This document shows positions 12,815-24,333 of a stretch of 52,549 bases of DNA, piece after piece. Location: NCBI GenBank assembly GCA_015657535.1, contig JADHZB010001410.1, positions 1,962 to 54,510 on the forward strand, in the 5' to 3' direction. The position numbers were made by a program, and so were the translations under genes. The notes under the pieces were generated by a model. That model ran no database searches and was not told the origin of the DNA. It saw only the letters and a list, made by a program, of their open reading frames with translations. This stretch comes from Nephromyces sp. MM_2019. Its lineage: Eukaryota > Apicomplexa > Aconoidasida > Nephromycida. Each line of letters opens with the position of its first letter. Within the stretch, counting starts at the first letter, position 1.

Positions 12815-13919
12815 CTGAATAAAAATTTGACATGATAAGGAAAGCGCACCATTGAAACCACATAATATATCTATAAGCTTGAAATATATCCAGAAAAGAA
12901 CGAAGCGGGTAAAGTTGAAGAAAAGCCACTTCAAGAGGTTGAAGTAGAATTACACATTATATTACTCTGAAAGAACTTCACCCACTTAGTATGCTAAGCA
13001 AATAAAAGGCAATATCCAGGGACTTTTTGGGACTGCTCCGTCTGCAAGTAATCAAAAAGCCTCAAATGTTGCAGCAGGGCATTCATCGCAAAAATAGCAA
13101 AAGCAAAAGAAATATTGATCCTGTTCTATCATATCATGTATAGTTCAAACAAATCTCGACACATAGCATAAAGTGGCATTTCAAAAATGATGCTCTAATT
13201 CTACAAAAAACAGATACGACTGGTTTAGCACCAGCGATATGAAGTGCACACTTCATCAGTCCCTACTTATCGTTGCTTAAAAAAAAACTCAAAAAGGTAT
13301 TCCCGTAAATGCGAAAATTCTAAACAGAAGCAAAATAATTTAGGTATGTAGAAAAATATACAAGGTGGTATAAAAAGTTGCATTCGTAGCCAAAAAAATG
13401 GAGAGTTGTTTTAAAAAATGCAAAATAAACACATAATCGCGCACTCAATGGAGCACAAGCCTGTAAGCTGGAAAATGCTCTTGGTAAAGACGTATGCGGG
13501 TAAGAGCCAAAGAATCCATATTCAGAAAACACCTATTAAAGGACATTCACACGAGCTTCTGCAAGCCCTTTAAAAGCTCCAGGGTACGCAAAACGATGCT
13601 TGTATAGAAGCACACATACAACTGATATCAGGCAAACCAAGGAGAATATTAGTATATTACGCAAGGCACAATCGAAGAACTACTAGTGAGCTCGAAGAAT
13701 AGCGGAGGCTAATGATGCAGTTGAGTACTTAGTCAAAGGTACTTAAAAAGCAAGAGTAAGCTGTACTACGATTAAACCATACAAGCAAGTTAGATTATAA
13801 GCCGCCTTATTAAGGGATACTTTCTCAAAATTCTCATGAGTATTTATATCTCAAAATACCTTGCAACAGACTGCAGCATTTCAAAAGAAAACAAAACTTC
13901 TGTATGCATTGATGGTAAT

Positions 13920-13958
13920 ATTATGCCTAACAAAATTTTATAGAAAGTTAGGCATAAT
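13920..13958 (-). promoter_or_regulatory. Perfect 12-bp stem-loop immediately 3' of the L32 stop codon
   Basis: Arms at 13920-13931 and 13947-13958 are perfect reverse complements (one arm ATTATGCCTAAC) with a 15-nt AT-rich spacer. The stem begins 10 nt after the L32 TAA (13971-13969), so it would form in the 3' UTR. It could affect mRNA stability, localisation or 3' end formation; that role is inference. Confidence 0.65.
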
Positions 13959-13968
13959 GCTTACCAGT

Positions 13969-15392
13969 TTAATTCCCTTTACTAGTCACCGCAGAAGAAG
14001 GAAGTAGCATCCATCCAGAATATTCCGTTCTGGCAGCCGTTAAAGTTCCACCCACAAGTCTAGCAGCTTCTCCCACATCCAAAGCGCTGTACTGAAATTC
14101 AGCCATGCAAACAAAAGGGAAATATGGCAGACGCCAAGCAGCACAAAAATCAAAAATATTAACTTCCAACCTGCAAAATCTAGAAGATGCATACTTCTTC
14201 AACAGGGTATTTAAATAAAATAATTTTTACCTTGCGTATAAGACGTATAAGCAACGCAAAAATAAAAAAAATATTCCAAGTAGTCACCCAGCACCTGTTA
14301 TAGCATATAACTTTAAAGAAGCTGCTTTGGTAGAGGAGAGTCATGCCTGAAACAGCAAGGCAATCGAAACCAAGCATCTTCAAAGTACCTCTATTTGAGT
14401 ACATAACGAAAAATTTTTGATGAAGAATCTGCACAAATTATACATACGAAGCCCGTTAGGCATGATGGGAGGACTCTGGATTTATGCCTTTATGTTGATC
14501 ACTTGGTAGTGAACACGTACTAAAAGAGTACCATCGACGAAAAAGAAATCCAGCAACTTTAACAATCAGGAAGTAAGGCAATGCATCAGGGAACCTCACA
14601 GCAAACGACTACTTTAAATGGCTCATCGTTGCAACAAAACCAACCCCAAGAAATCAGGCTATACAAGCAAGCCAGTGACAAACTCTTTGATATCGCACTA
14701 TTAACGAGATCTGCATACAAGTAAAAGCGTGTATAGAGACGCTGGAAGCATCATGAGGAGTGACATTCCAGTGGGTTTGCCAGAAGATGTAACATAAGTG
14801 TGGGGCACATAGCCAAAATTTGCAGGAACTCGATTTATGGAATAAAAGGGCAGCACCAATACGTACTGACCTTTGTATGCTTATTAGGAGGGCGGCGAAA
14901 CCAGCTTGCACGTCTTATATCTCTTTTCGATTTCGATGTTTTTTTCTTGGGAACAGCGGACAAAATTGTCAATCCAGGGTAGGTTGTAACTCTAGAAAAC
15001 TGTGAGTGAAGAATTTCTGAGGGCGCTTTGTTCTTAGAATGACCTTTATATAATAGGGAAGACAATGTCCTGCTGCAAATCCATCTATTCATATTGTTGT
15101 TCAGGTTGCAAGGATACTTGAACAAGCAAAAGGATACGAAAGCATTGTGGTTCCCTAATGCATCAGACATACTTCTAGGCAGCAAGCCGGTCCGCTGCAC
15201 TGGAGGAGCACAAAGTCCACTTTGTATCCATGAGTTATGAGGTTCCAAAGTAATTTTTAACGTTCGCTCTAGCTTCCTATCAGTACTCAACGCATCAATG
15301 GGCTGGGAAGTTACATGGTACATCAGTACTATGAACCCAACAACGAAAAGATTCAGCAGCATAGAAGCACTGTTGCGCATGCTTCGTACCAA
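13969..15392 (-). CDS. Apicoplast (plastid-type) 50S ribosomal protein L32, nuclear-encoded
   Basis: Exon 1 is 15392-14871 (donor AAG|GTCAGT). Exon 2 is 14091-13969 (acceptor AATTTCAG), stop TAA. The join is phase 0 and gives 214 residues. Residues 1-35 form a signal peptide: basic start, hydrophobic core LLNLFVVGFIVLMYHV, then S/Q/P. Residues 36-145 are a basic, Ser/Asn-rich transit-like leader. From residue 146 the sequence AVPKKKTSKSKRDIRRASW is the hallmark N-terminus of cyanobacterial and plastid L32. Exon 2 supplies the short C-terminus, which is less conserved but of about the right length. L32 binds domain-level 23S rRNA contacts in the large subunit of the plastid ribosome. The bipartite leader is the standard route to a secondary plastid through the secretory system. 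Identity of the exon 1 core is strong; the exon 2 assignment is probable, and an extra exon in the 779-nt intron is not excluded. Confidence 0.8.
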
Positions 15393-17628
15393 AATGATCC
15401 TGGATATATTATCTTACATTCATTCAAGCCTTACTCTCTCGAGCTGTATAATCGCAAAAAGCGTCATGTACAAGGTATGTCCAGGCACTCCCCAAGGGAT
15501 GCCATATGCGCTACAGATTAGAAATAAAAGAGTGAGAATGGAGAATGCTTCTGCACACATGCTCCATGGTACAGGCACCTCATTAGGTGTCCCAAAAAAA
15601 GATTTTCCAGCGCTTAAAGCATCAGTGGAATTTTTTGTAAAGTGAGCAAACTTCGGTTCACCTTGGTACGATTATGCTACACTTTTTTCACGCGATTTTA
15701 AACGTTGTTTCGATCACTATTGAGAATGCCACGTTTGTTCGCGGTATCAGTTGTACAAACGCTAACAGAACATATGGCCATGGAAAGCCTTGAGGCCGGG
15801 CTCCCGGTAGGTTCGCATCCCCTGTAGTCAAAGTATCCATTATTCATTATTCGTCTAAGCTTCCTTCGAAGCATATTATACGAATTTTGGCACTCGTTAT
15901 AAAAATTGAAGATTGCCCCATAATTGTATTCTTATGTTTCGTGCTTTCGCTGAGACGATTGCAGAATTTAGCGGTGCACCAAGCGTGGAAGAGCACAAGA
16001 GTAGCTAGTTTGTTTGTCCGCTGAATGTGTGGTAGCTTGAAGATTTGCTGCGGTAATCGGCGGATAATTAATCAAAGGAGCTTTCGCGGTTTTGTCGAGC
16101 ATTAGTGATAGTGCATGCCAAACTCTAAAACTATGGTACCCTTTATACACTGGTTCATACAAAATTTTCTAGAAAGTTTGCTTACGGCCTGTCGTCGGAA
16201 ACGGCAATGACTTAGGCAGAGCGGCTTCGATAATCCGTAAATTCCTACTGCAAAAGTAAGATCTCAAGGCTGAGAATGTAAAAAGCCTCAAGTATGCATT
16301 TTTTGAAGTGAAACCGAGAAATGCCGCAATAATATCCGGAAAAAGCCACGGGAGATACGCTTATAACGAAGCACCACCATAGCACATTCATAAAATCAAG
16401 GAGGCCTTCATGAGATTTTTATACAAATGGTACATATTTCAAGCATGCCTGCCTTCCAGATTTCATCACAGTTTACCTTGCTGCTGTGTGCATTCCATTT
16501 TCTAGTCTTCATTGATATGATCTAATCACTGATTATCGAATTCTACATCGCGTATGGCTCGTATAGGCGAATGTAATATACCATATAAAATGCGACTACC
16601 ACTCTTCTGCTTAGAAGCTTCATCACGTGGCATCATATTAGGTGTAAACTTGAATTTACAAAAAGATACCTTTACAGGCTGCGCAATATTAAGTAAACGG
16701 TTCGTTTATTTTCAGGGATAACAACTTGCTAATGACAATGAATATAGGCTGGATTTGCACTTCCTTAACCACTTTACAGAAAGAGACACAAAGGCAATAC
16801 GACTGGCATCTCATTAAGTAAAAAGGCAGCTAAGCCTTTTTAAGTTTGTCAAATTAAAGGTTTCTAGTGATATATAATTTCACGAAATAATTTTGCAGGC
16901 AGAAAGTTTTGCCGGGTATTGAATAGTAAGTAGTTTACGCTAACTGCGCCATATTATTCTAGGAGGTAGTACTAGCTACATGATCGTATATTAATTAGAT
17001 CACACCAAGGACCACAAAGAAGTTTTATTGTACGCTATATGCAGATGAGAAATATAGCTTCAGAGCGCTCATTGAGCATGTATAAGCTTAAGGCTTACGC
17101 AAAAACTTAACCGCAATGCATCATATTTCCATGGTCGATAATGAAGCATACTCTTTGAAATGCGCTTACTCCTGGATACTGTATCTAAGCTGTGTTATCG
17201 AGTAAAAATCTTTAAACAGAATAGTGCTTGAAACTATCTCGCTTGAGATTGCTCTGCTTACATCATAATTTCCCGCATGATATCCTGACAGAAATATCAA
17301 TACTGCTGGAAGTTCACTACACCAAAATTAAGGAAAGATAGTGCGTGTTATAGTGGATTGCATTATAAATGTAGTCTACCAATAGTTTGGGAGGTAACTT
17401 CCCGGAGTTGTGGTATATGCAACGCTTGAGCCCTGTTAGTAACAAATTTGATGGCCTACAGAAAGGGCACGTTCAGTTACTTCATGCCACCGAAGTCTCC
17501 TTGCCCTGGCCCGAGTTATGCTCATAATTAACTCCCTATTGCGATATCGGCATCTTGGGCTTCCAAAAATGTGAGGGAGTTTGGGGACATGGTCGGGGAA
17601 TCTCAAAAGATGAGCATCATAGTCGCCT
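15393..17628. other. Intergenic region between L32 and the cyclin gene
   Basis: No gene is assigned. A minus-strand frame at 16162-15968 (ALSLMLDKTAKAPLINYPPI) has fair codon character but no clear start, splice sites or homology. A GC-rich patch at about 15790-15835 contains a small self-complementary CCGGG-CT-CCCGG and a GGTTCGCATCC string, but cannot be folded into a tRNA. The rest is AT-rich sequence without visible structure. Confidence 0.4.
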
Positions 17629-20600
17629 TCAAGGGATCAAAGCTTTAGGAAACTTTGTTAGAAATGATTGCTTCTTAAAACTGTGAAGTACTAAGTTAGA
17701 ATAAGGGTTGTGAATTATAGCGGCAATACGTCCTTGCAGGCGTACTACAGACTCCAACAAGACATCACAATGGATACTTTTTCCAAACACCATTTTGTTG
17801 GAGAGCTTTATCAGTGCATGTGCTGCCGAATAATTCTCAAGACAAGTCAGCACATCGTAATCAATAATCTGTAAGAAAATGCGTTCCAGTCTGTTGAATT
17901 CTGCTACTCCTAGCCCTCCAATCTTCGACCATGCCTTATTTGCTGCAAAGAATACAAAATTGAAAAACATGAGAACGTGAAGTAGCTACTGGTAATTCTT
18001 AGCCCTGCATGCTCAGATTACTATAAAAACTATTGGCTACCCATATTTTTCTTGAAATAGATGCCGCTGCATCGCAAGCACTTTGTCCTGCGAAAATTTT
18101 AGAATAGGTATATAGACGAAGTTCAGACCAGGGAAACCTTGGCATGGAAGAAGAACAACTCCTTGTGTGCAGCTAGATTACGTAACTATTTATTTTCCTT
18201 GCTAATGCATCTAGACACTGATACATTAACTGATTAACGAATCAGTGCTTCAATCTTGATATATGAAGAAAACGCCACTCTGGAATTCAATTTGATAGCT
18301 AAGTACGCTACTCTCAGTTATGACATTTTAGGAAAGCCAAGCCTAGTGGATGCACGACCTAATAATGTACACGAGGCATTATATATAAGCTCCAGCTTAC
18401 ACAACATATACAAAATACTTGCAGATTGGGATAATTCACCAAAGAAAAAATAAGTGTTATGAAATAAAAAACCTTGAAAACCTTGAATATTTCTATTCAA
18501 AGACATCTCAGGCTTCAATTTTCTCATAAGTCACTTAATGCAAATGAGGGCAATTAATGCTACTGTTTTACTTCCTACAGCGGGCCCGCCTAGAGGAGGT
18601 ACTTACAAAAAAAAGAATCGCTGTAAAACTTCGAGATTATCACGCATCCAACCAAAAGCAGCCTGTGAATCGTCAGAGGAGTCAAGATCGAAAAAGGAAA
18701 CTTCTCCATGGCCTTGCTTATGAGCATTATTGGGAATACTAATTCATGCGCTTCAAGCTTGCCATATCTCATTATTCTTCGAGCGTAGTCCTCGATGCTG
18801 ATGCAAGGTTCCTGTGAGGCACAGAACGGTGCTAATGCGGACATATTAATTTCACAGAAGTCACGGCATGGTTTTGTAGGAACAACGGAAGTTTGCAGAT
18901 CAAGCAAAGTTGATTGCAAGTTCGGAATTTTTCTTAATCGCGAATAGCTCAAGTTTGGAAAGTTGTGATTAGGGGGCTTGCTTTGAATACTACCATGCAC
19001 TTGACACGCTTTGCATAATACTCTGAGAACGTCTCTACGGAATGAAGTCCCTATTAGGCGTGGATTTTGAGGATTCCCGAAAAGGAAATTCGAGAGCAAG
19101 GCTGCAATTCTGGCTTTCGAAATTAGTTTACAGGCTAGGCAAGGGGCCGTTGCTAGGTCAGGGGGCTTGCCAGGAGGGTTCCCTATTCTGCTACTAGCAT
19201 TTAGGGTGTGGAGATAATTCGAATGTTTAAAATATCGAGGGGGTGTATATTTTAGTAGCCCGTGTTGGTACCCCCACTTGATCACTGCATGCTTTTCCGT
19301 AGACTTCAGCCTTGATTTCCTCCTGCACCTCTGAAAATCCCATGACATAGATTCTGGGCATGCCATTTCCTTTTGGCAGCAGGAATATCGCGTACGAGGT
19401 TGCTCATACGCTAACTTCTTGAACAAGTGTTCATTGCAAGCCCTCTTACGCTTCAGTGGTTTGTAACTACAAGATCTATTTCTTATCCTCTTCCTAAGGT
19501 TTAAATCTTTCTTAGGAAGAATTTTTCCTTTGTTTTCCGTAGATGTAGCTATTTGAAATTGATTTAACAAGCTCCTTTGAAGTTTACTCCTCCGTGAGAA
19601 ACTCCTATAATTTTCGAATAACATGGATTTACGGCGTTTGCCGAAAATTGAGGATCTAGTCTCTATCGATTGGTATGCTGACGGTTTTGCCGCTCTAGAT
19701 ATAGAGCTGCATGCTGGTGCATTACCGTGACACGCAGAAGCTATCGAGCAGCGACTCATGTAGGCACCCTTTCTTACGGTACAGTGGCATTTCATATGCG
19801 CGTCAGACGGAACATTTACTGGGCAATTTTCTGTATGGCAGCGATGCAACATCATGCCAAGAAATTGCGTAATCTCATCCTGGGTTAGCACGAAAAGCTC
19901 CGTGAAGCTAGAGCCCCTCATCAAAGAGCTAAAGAGCCAAGGGTTTTGCAGCATACTAATCCTGATTTCCCCATTGTCGCTACGCCGAGTTCCTCTCGCG
20001 TTCCGATGCTTAAAGGCATTAGTGCTAGCAATCTTTACTTGTAAGTCAAACTGCCCGGTAATTTGTAACAGTACGGTTTCCGAGGTTTTTTGATTTGTTA
20101 GTCTAAAGCATTTTAAAGGTAAAGACTTTTCAGTGGAATAGCACCTTGAGAAATGGTTTGCGTTACCTGTATGGTGCTGTGCCAGCAATCGGCACGCCCA
20201 TGTCAGGTGTGTGTTCGACTTTTTTAGAAGGTGGTGTCGGCGAATATGACCATTTTCTGGACACCCTAATGTGCCACCTGCGGTTGAATACTCTGGATCA
20301 GTGTCATATTCTTCATTACCTTCGGTCTCGGAAACTGTACTAGAATGCACGTATTTCATGGATCTCCCTGCGTGGAGGGTTTTGCGCAGCTCGTCGGTGC
20401 TTGACTCGCATTGAGCAGACTGAGTACTCTTTGAGTGCTCAAGTGATGTGGGAATACTTTTCTGGTCCAGCTGCCTTAATGTTGCTTTTATAAGATGAGC
20501 CCTCATGTGGCTACCGTAGCATATAGTAGCTTGTGGGTGGCAAAAAGCTTGCTTCACTGGAATTGCCTCCATGCATCTGCCGATTGAATACTGCGTGAGC

Positions 20601-20926
20601 TGAAGGTCATCAAAGAAAAGTGCATCAGGTGGTGCTATCAGCTGAACAACGTCCCGCTGCAAAAGATCATTTTCCAGCAGTGCCAAAAGTACCCAAGAGC
20701 TTGCATATACTTTCGGCACTTTCACTGGTGGAAACTGCTTTTTCACCAATTCTCTTTGTCGATGCTGTGCAATTCGAGGTAAATGTGCCAAGCCTCTCTC
20801 CCAACACATTCTGTAGTCTGAGGAGGTTACGCAGCATATTTGCGCTGATGGCTCATCTTGGATTTCACTGCATGATTCCATTGTGGTGCTACACGCATCT
20901 TTGCGTAATCCCCCCCGACTTTTCAT
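17629..20926 (-). CDS. P-type (PHO80-like) cyclin with about 700-residue N-terminal extension
   Basis: Exon 1 is 20926-18607 (donor T|GTAAGT). Exon 2 is 17942-17629 (acceptor TTCTTTGCAG), stop TGA. The join restores codon 774 (Ser) and gives 877 residues. The cyclin box begins at about 710: SIEDYARRIMRYGK, LTPLTIHRLLLVGCVIISKF, then across the junction SNKAWSKIGGLGVAEFNRLE and RIFLQIIDYDV at about 774-804. This order (IEDY...R; LT..N/TIHRLL; SNK.W..IGG; E.NRLE..FL...DY) is diagnostic of PHO80-type cyclins, which partner CDKs in yeast phosphate signalling and in protist G1 control. Typical family members are only about 200-300 residues. The N-terminal 700 residues are basic, Ser/Cys/His-rich and show no domain I recognise. 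They may hold localisation or degradation signals. Nuclear location is likely from the Arg/Lys clusters at about 490-520. The start codon choice is the first in-frame ATG and not proven. Confidence 0.85.
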
Positions 20927-23900
20927 AACAAGAACTCCAGCTTTGTCGTTTCTTGAAAAAAATTACATTCTCCCAGCATCTGGCAGCTAAACTCCGTCAG
21001 TGGTGCAAATTCATTCTTAATTCGTTGCAGTTTATGATAAGAAATAAAGTAATAACTTTTTTATAAGGCAAGGGCTGGGCCTGGTATTAGATATTGATGA
21101 TGTTTGCTAATCTTTTGATCTAAAGAATACTTTGAAATTAACCAGTATTCCAGGCAGTGCTTTTTGAGTTTTATACTCCATGATATTGGATATGATTAAA
21201 CTGTGGTACCGCCATGCGTTCAAGATTATACTATTAATGGAAAATGCATTTTTCTGACGCTGCAGTAATGAACTCTAAAACGTTGTCTCCAACCTTTAGA
21301 ATAAAGTAGAAACCACATAGTGCACAACTTCAAGCTGTATATCCAACGATTTAAATGTTGCTAAATAAAATTATGGGCTAGCCTTGTAAAGATTGGAGGG
21401 ATATCCTGCTGGCGATAGTGTGATGCATAAAGGCCATACCTTTATTCTTAGAGGTATGCTTACTAGCATTTTATGCAAGTGCAAATCCTTTAAGAATATT
21501 ACTGAAGTTTTCATTTTTATGCAGCAATTCGCATATGCGACATAGTTATCATGGAATATATAAAAGGAAAGATAGTATCTTGAGATATTAAAGGAATATC
21601 AGATGGAGGAATCTGCTGCCGCCTCCATTTTCTACGGGGTACCATAGCTCCACTGCATAACAAAAAATAATGTAAGGGATAGCTAGGGGTGTTATTTACG
21701 TAGTTGGGAGTAGCATACAGTAATAATTCAGTTTTTAACGAGCCATTACCAAGTTACTCGCGTGTGTATCTTTTTTTCAGCCTTTAGAAAATAGTACAAC
21801 ATGTCTGAACTTTGCAACTGCTAAAGATGCAAGAAAAATAGTATTGTAACAGCCGAATAATACTGCTTGTTCAATGAGTTTTGCTGGAAGCGTGACTTTG
21901 CCAGCGAAATGGCGAACGAATAGCGGTCGACTGGCGCTCAATACAATGCCTGGCAATTTTTACATTTTAGTACTTCGAACTGCTAAGTCATAGTAAAATT
22001 AGTTGACGCTGCCCAGTATTAGCAGTCTTTATTCGGTCAAGGTTCGATTTCGCTATCCCCTGAAATTTGAGACATGAATTTTTGGTTGCTGCAAAAACCT
22101 TGAGGGTATCAATTTCCTTGCTGTTCAAGCTGGTACCATACATCTATACTGGCTGTCGAAACTCTGAATATATTGTTTCTACGAAGGAGATAGGGGAGGA
22201 TACAGTTTCCGCAGGGTGATTCTGTCCTGAGTGAAATTGAACCTTCCTCTCACCGATTAATGCTAACAGTTACGCAGTACAATCTGTGGGAAGTGTCGTG
22301 CAGTTAAAGTTGCTATGGGATATCAGACTTACTATCATCATACTGCTAGCTTTCACCGCTTGCTGGTGTTGTGGGCGAAGGAATATTCTTAGAAGTCGAT
22401 CTTCATTAAGCGCGGTGACTTTGCTCTGACCGAACTTGGCATCCTACACTGTAAAGGGGTAAAACCTATCGAAATTTTTTAGTTTTCCAAGCAATTGAAG
22501 GATACCGTAAGGGAAAATTTTTTAATGCAGTTCAGTCGCGCAAGGACTGCAAGTTTTTCGGTTATATTTGAGCGGTGCGCACTCGGTTCCTCCAGTATTG
22601 ATGCAATAGTTACTTCATCCTGTTAGGTTGCCGCACACTCCGCCCAGCACCTAAATCTTTCGTCCCATTAAACAAAGGTACCACTCAAGGCACACAAGCG
22701 ATACGAACCACACGGGTCTGGGCTTTGTCAGGCGCATCTCCTCAGGAGAATTTAGGGCCGAAGGGCTACTGTTGTGTTCACCTCTCTTCAGCTAAGACAC
22801 AATATGTCGGGGGGTAGACTTGTAGGCATTCTACACGGTAAATCAGCAGTTTGCATTCTGTGAATGCATCTAAATGCTAACTATAACTAATGATTCCTCG
22901 CCTTCTTAGGCACACGGTGGGATTCATGAAGCTACTCATGAGAGTTTAAACTGCTAGCTGATATTCCGAGCTTTATATAGAATTTAGGTAGGCCAGACGA
23001 TGCACCTGCTGAGTCGTTTCAACCGTTATTATCGTGAGCTCACCTCCGTGGCACTAAGTTGGACGCACGCACGGTAGCATAATATTTTTCCCTTATGTCG
23101 TGCAAAAATAAGAGGTAGGCCCACTACCAAGGGGTAATACAATCATATAATTCAATAATTGCATGGGGATTTTTTTTCGTTGCTTGTTAGCGGAAGATAG
23201 CTAAGGACACTGCTTAAGTGCAGCGGTCATTGAAAGGCTTGATAGTAACTCTTTCTGTAGCGTTACATACTAGCTCAGCATTGCTATACGAGGTAAAGCC
23301 AGTGGCAACTTTTTTTATAGTAGACTAACCAGTTTCGCGCGACTTATCGCATCGGACTATACCTCAATAGGGCTCAAAGAGGGACCAAAAACGCAAATCA
23401 TTGCATGAAGTAGTTATGAGTTAAACACCCAATAACAAAAAACTTCTCAACAAAATCTTTGTAACCACAAAAAAAATACAAGTACTGCTTCTAGCGGGGC
23501 TACCACTCAATGGCATATGCCGGTAAACACACAATGGTGAAAGCAGCAACGCAACAGACACTCCAACGGTAGGAAATATACTAGTGAGGCCAAAGTATTA
23601 TTTTAAGCTGACATAACTGGAGTATCAGAAATGAATCGCGCGAAAAAAACAGCCACTTGAGGGATGCTTCTAAACAGATTAATCGAACACAAGCTCTTAT
23701 TAAATCAGCATTTCATCTCAGATATATATCCTCATAACGGCATGTATAATCACAACTAAGCACCTAGCCGATTACATTGCGAAGCATAGCAACCTTCACA
23801 TACCTTGTCAATGAAGAATACAGCTGAAAACCACATAACGTCCCGAAGTGAGGAAATACTTGCATAGCAAAAAACAAGCGACCATGCAAGGAATACTTTG

Positions 23901-24333
23901 AACAGCAATTGCTGCAAAGAAACATGAAAAAATTAGTCAATTGATGCACACTTTGTCCCACATTTATCTTAACTTCCCCCAGTGTTTAAGGGCACCTTTA
24001 GCATGAGAGTACTGCAACTGCCAATTAGCAATTCACAGTAGTTCCATTACGAAAAATAAAGACATTAAACATGCCGCATACTTCAAGTTACGAATGACCA
24101 AACGGCTTCCCAGCATTCTCTAGAAATAGACTTCAGCTGCCTCAGGTTTAAACCCAAGCATTTACGTCGCACTACTTTCATTATGAATAGGATATTCTGG
24201 CAAGCTACCCAAAATCACTTGTTGAGCCGATACTGACAAAACAGAAAGTTGAGTAGAAATATTCTTGATGTCATTCACAGGGGGATTAGTAAAAACAGCA
24301 GGCCTTTGACATGTCAACAGCGCGTCTTAAAAT
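20927..24333. other. 3.4-kb intergenic region, including CCT3 3' flank
   Basis: No exon could be supported. The left part (to about 23350) is mildly T-rich on + with no long frames. From about 23400 the + strand turns A-rich, as in the CCT3 introns, suggesting that 23400-24333 belongs to the CCT3 transcript (3' UTR or downstream exon). A minus frame at 23961-23764 is not convincing. Confidence 0.4.

Noticed and set aside
15298..15645. 115-codon + strand frame
   Set aside because: It overlaps the 5' end of L32 in antisense and has no recognisable features; the L32 leader frame explains the open sequence.
15760..15840. tRNA-like string (GGTTCGCATCC next to a class-II-like variable arm)
   Set aside because: The T-stem has mismatches and no acceptor stem can be formed, so it is not a tRNA.
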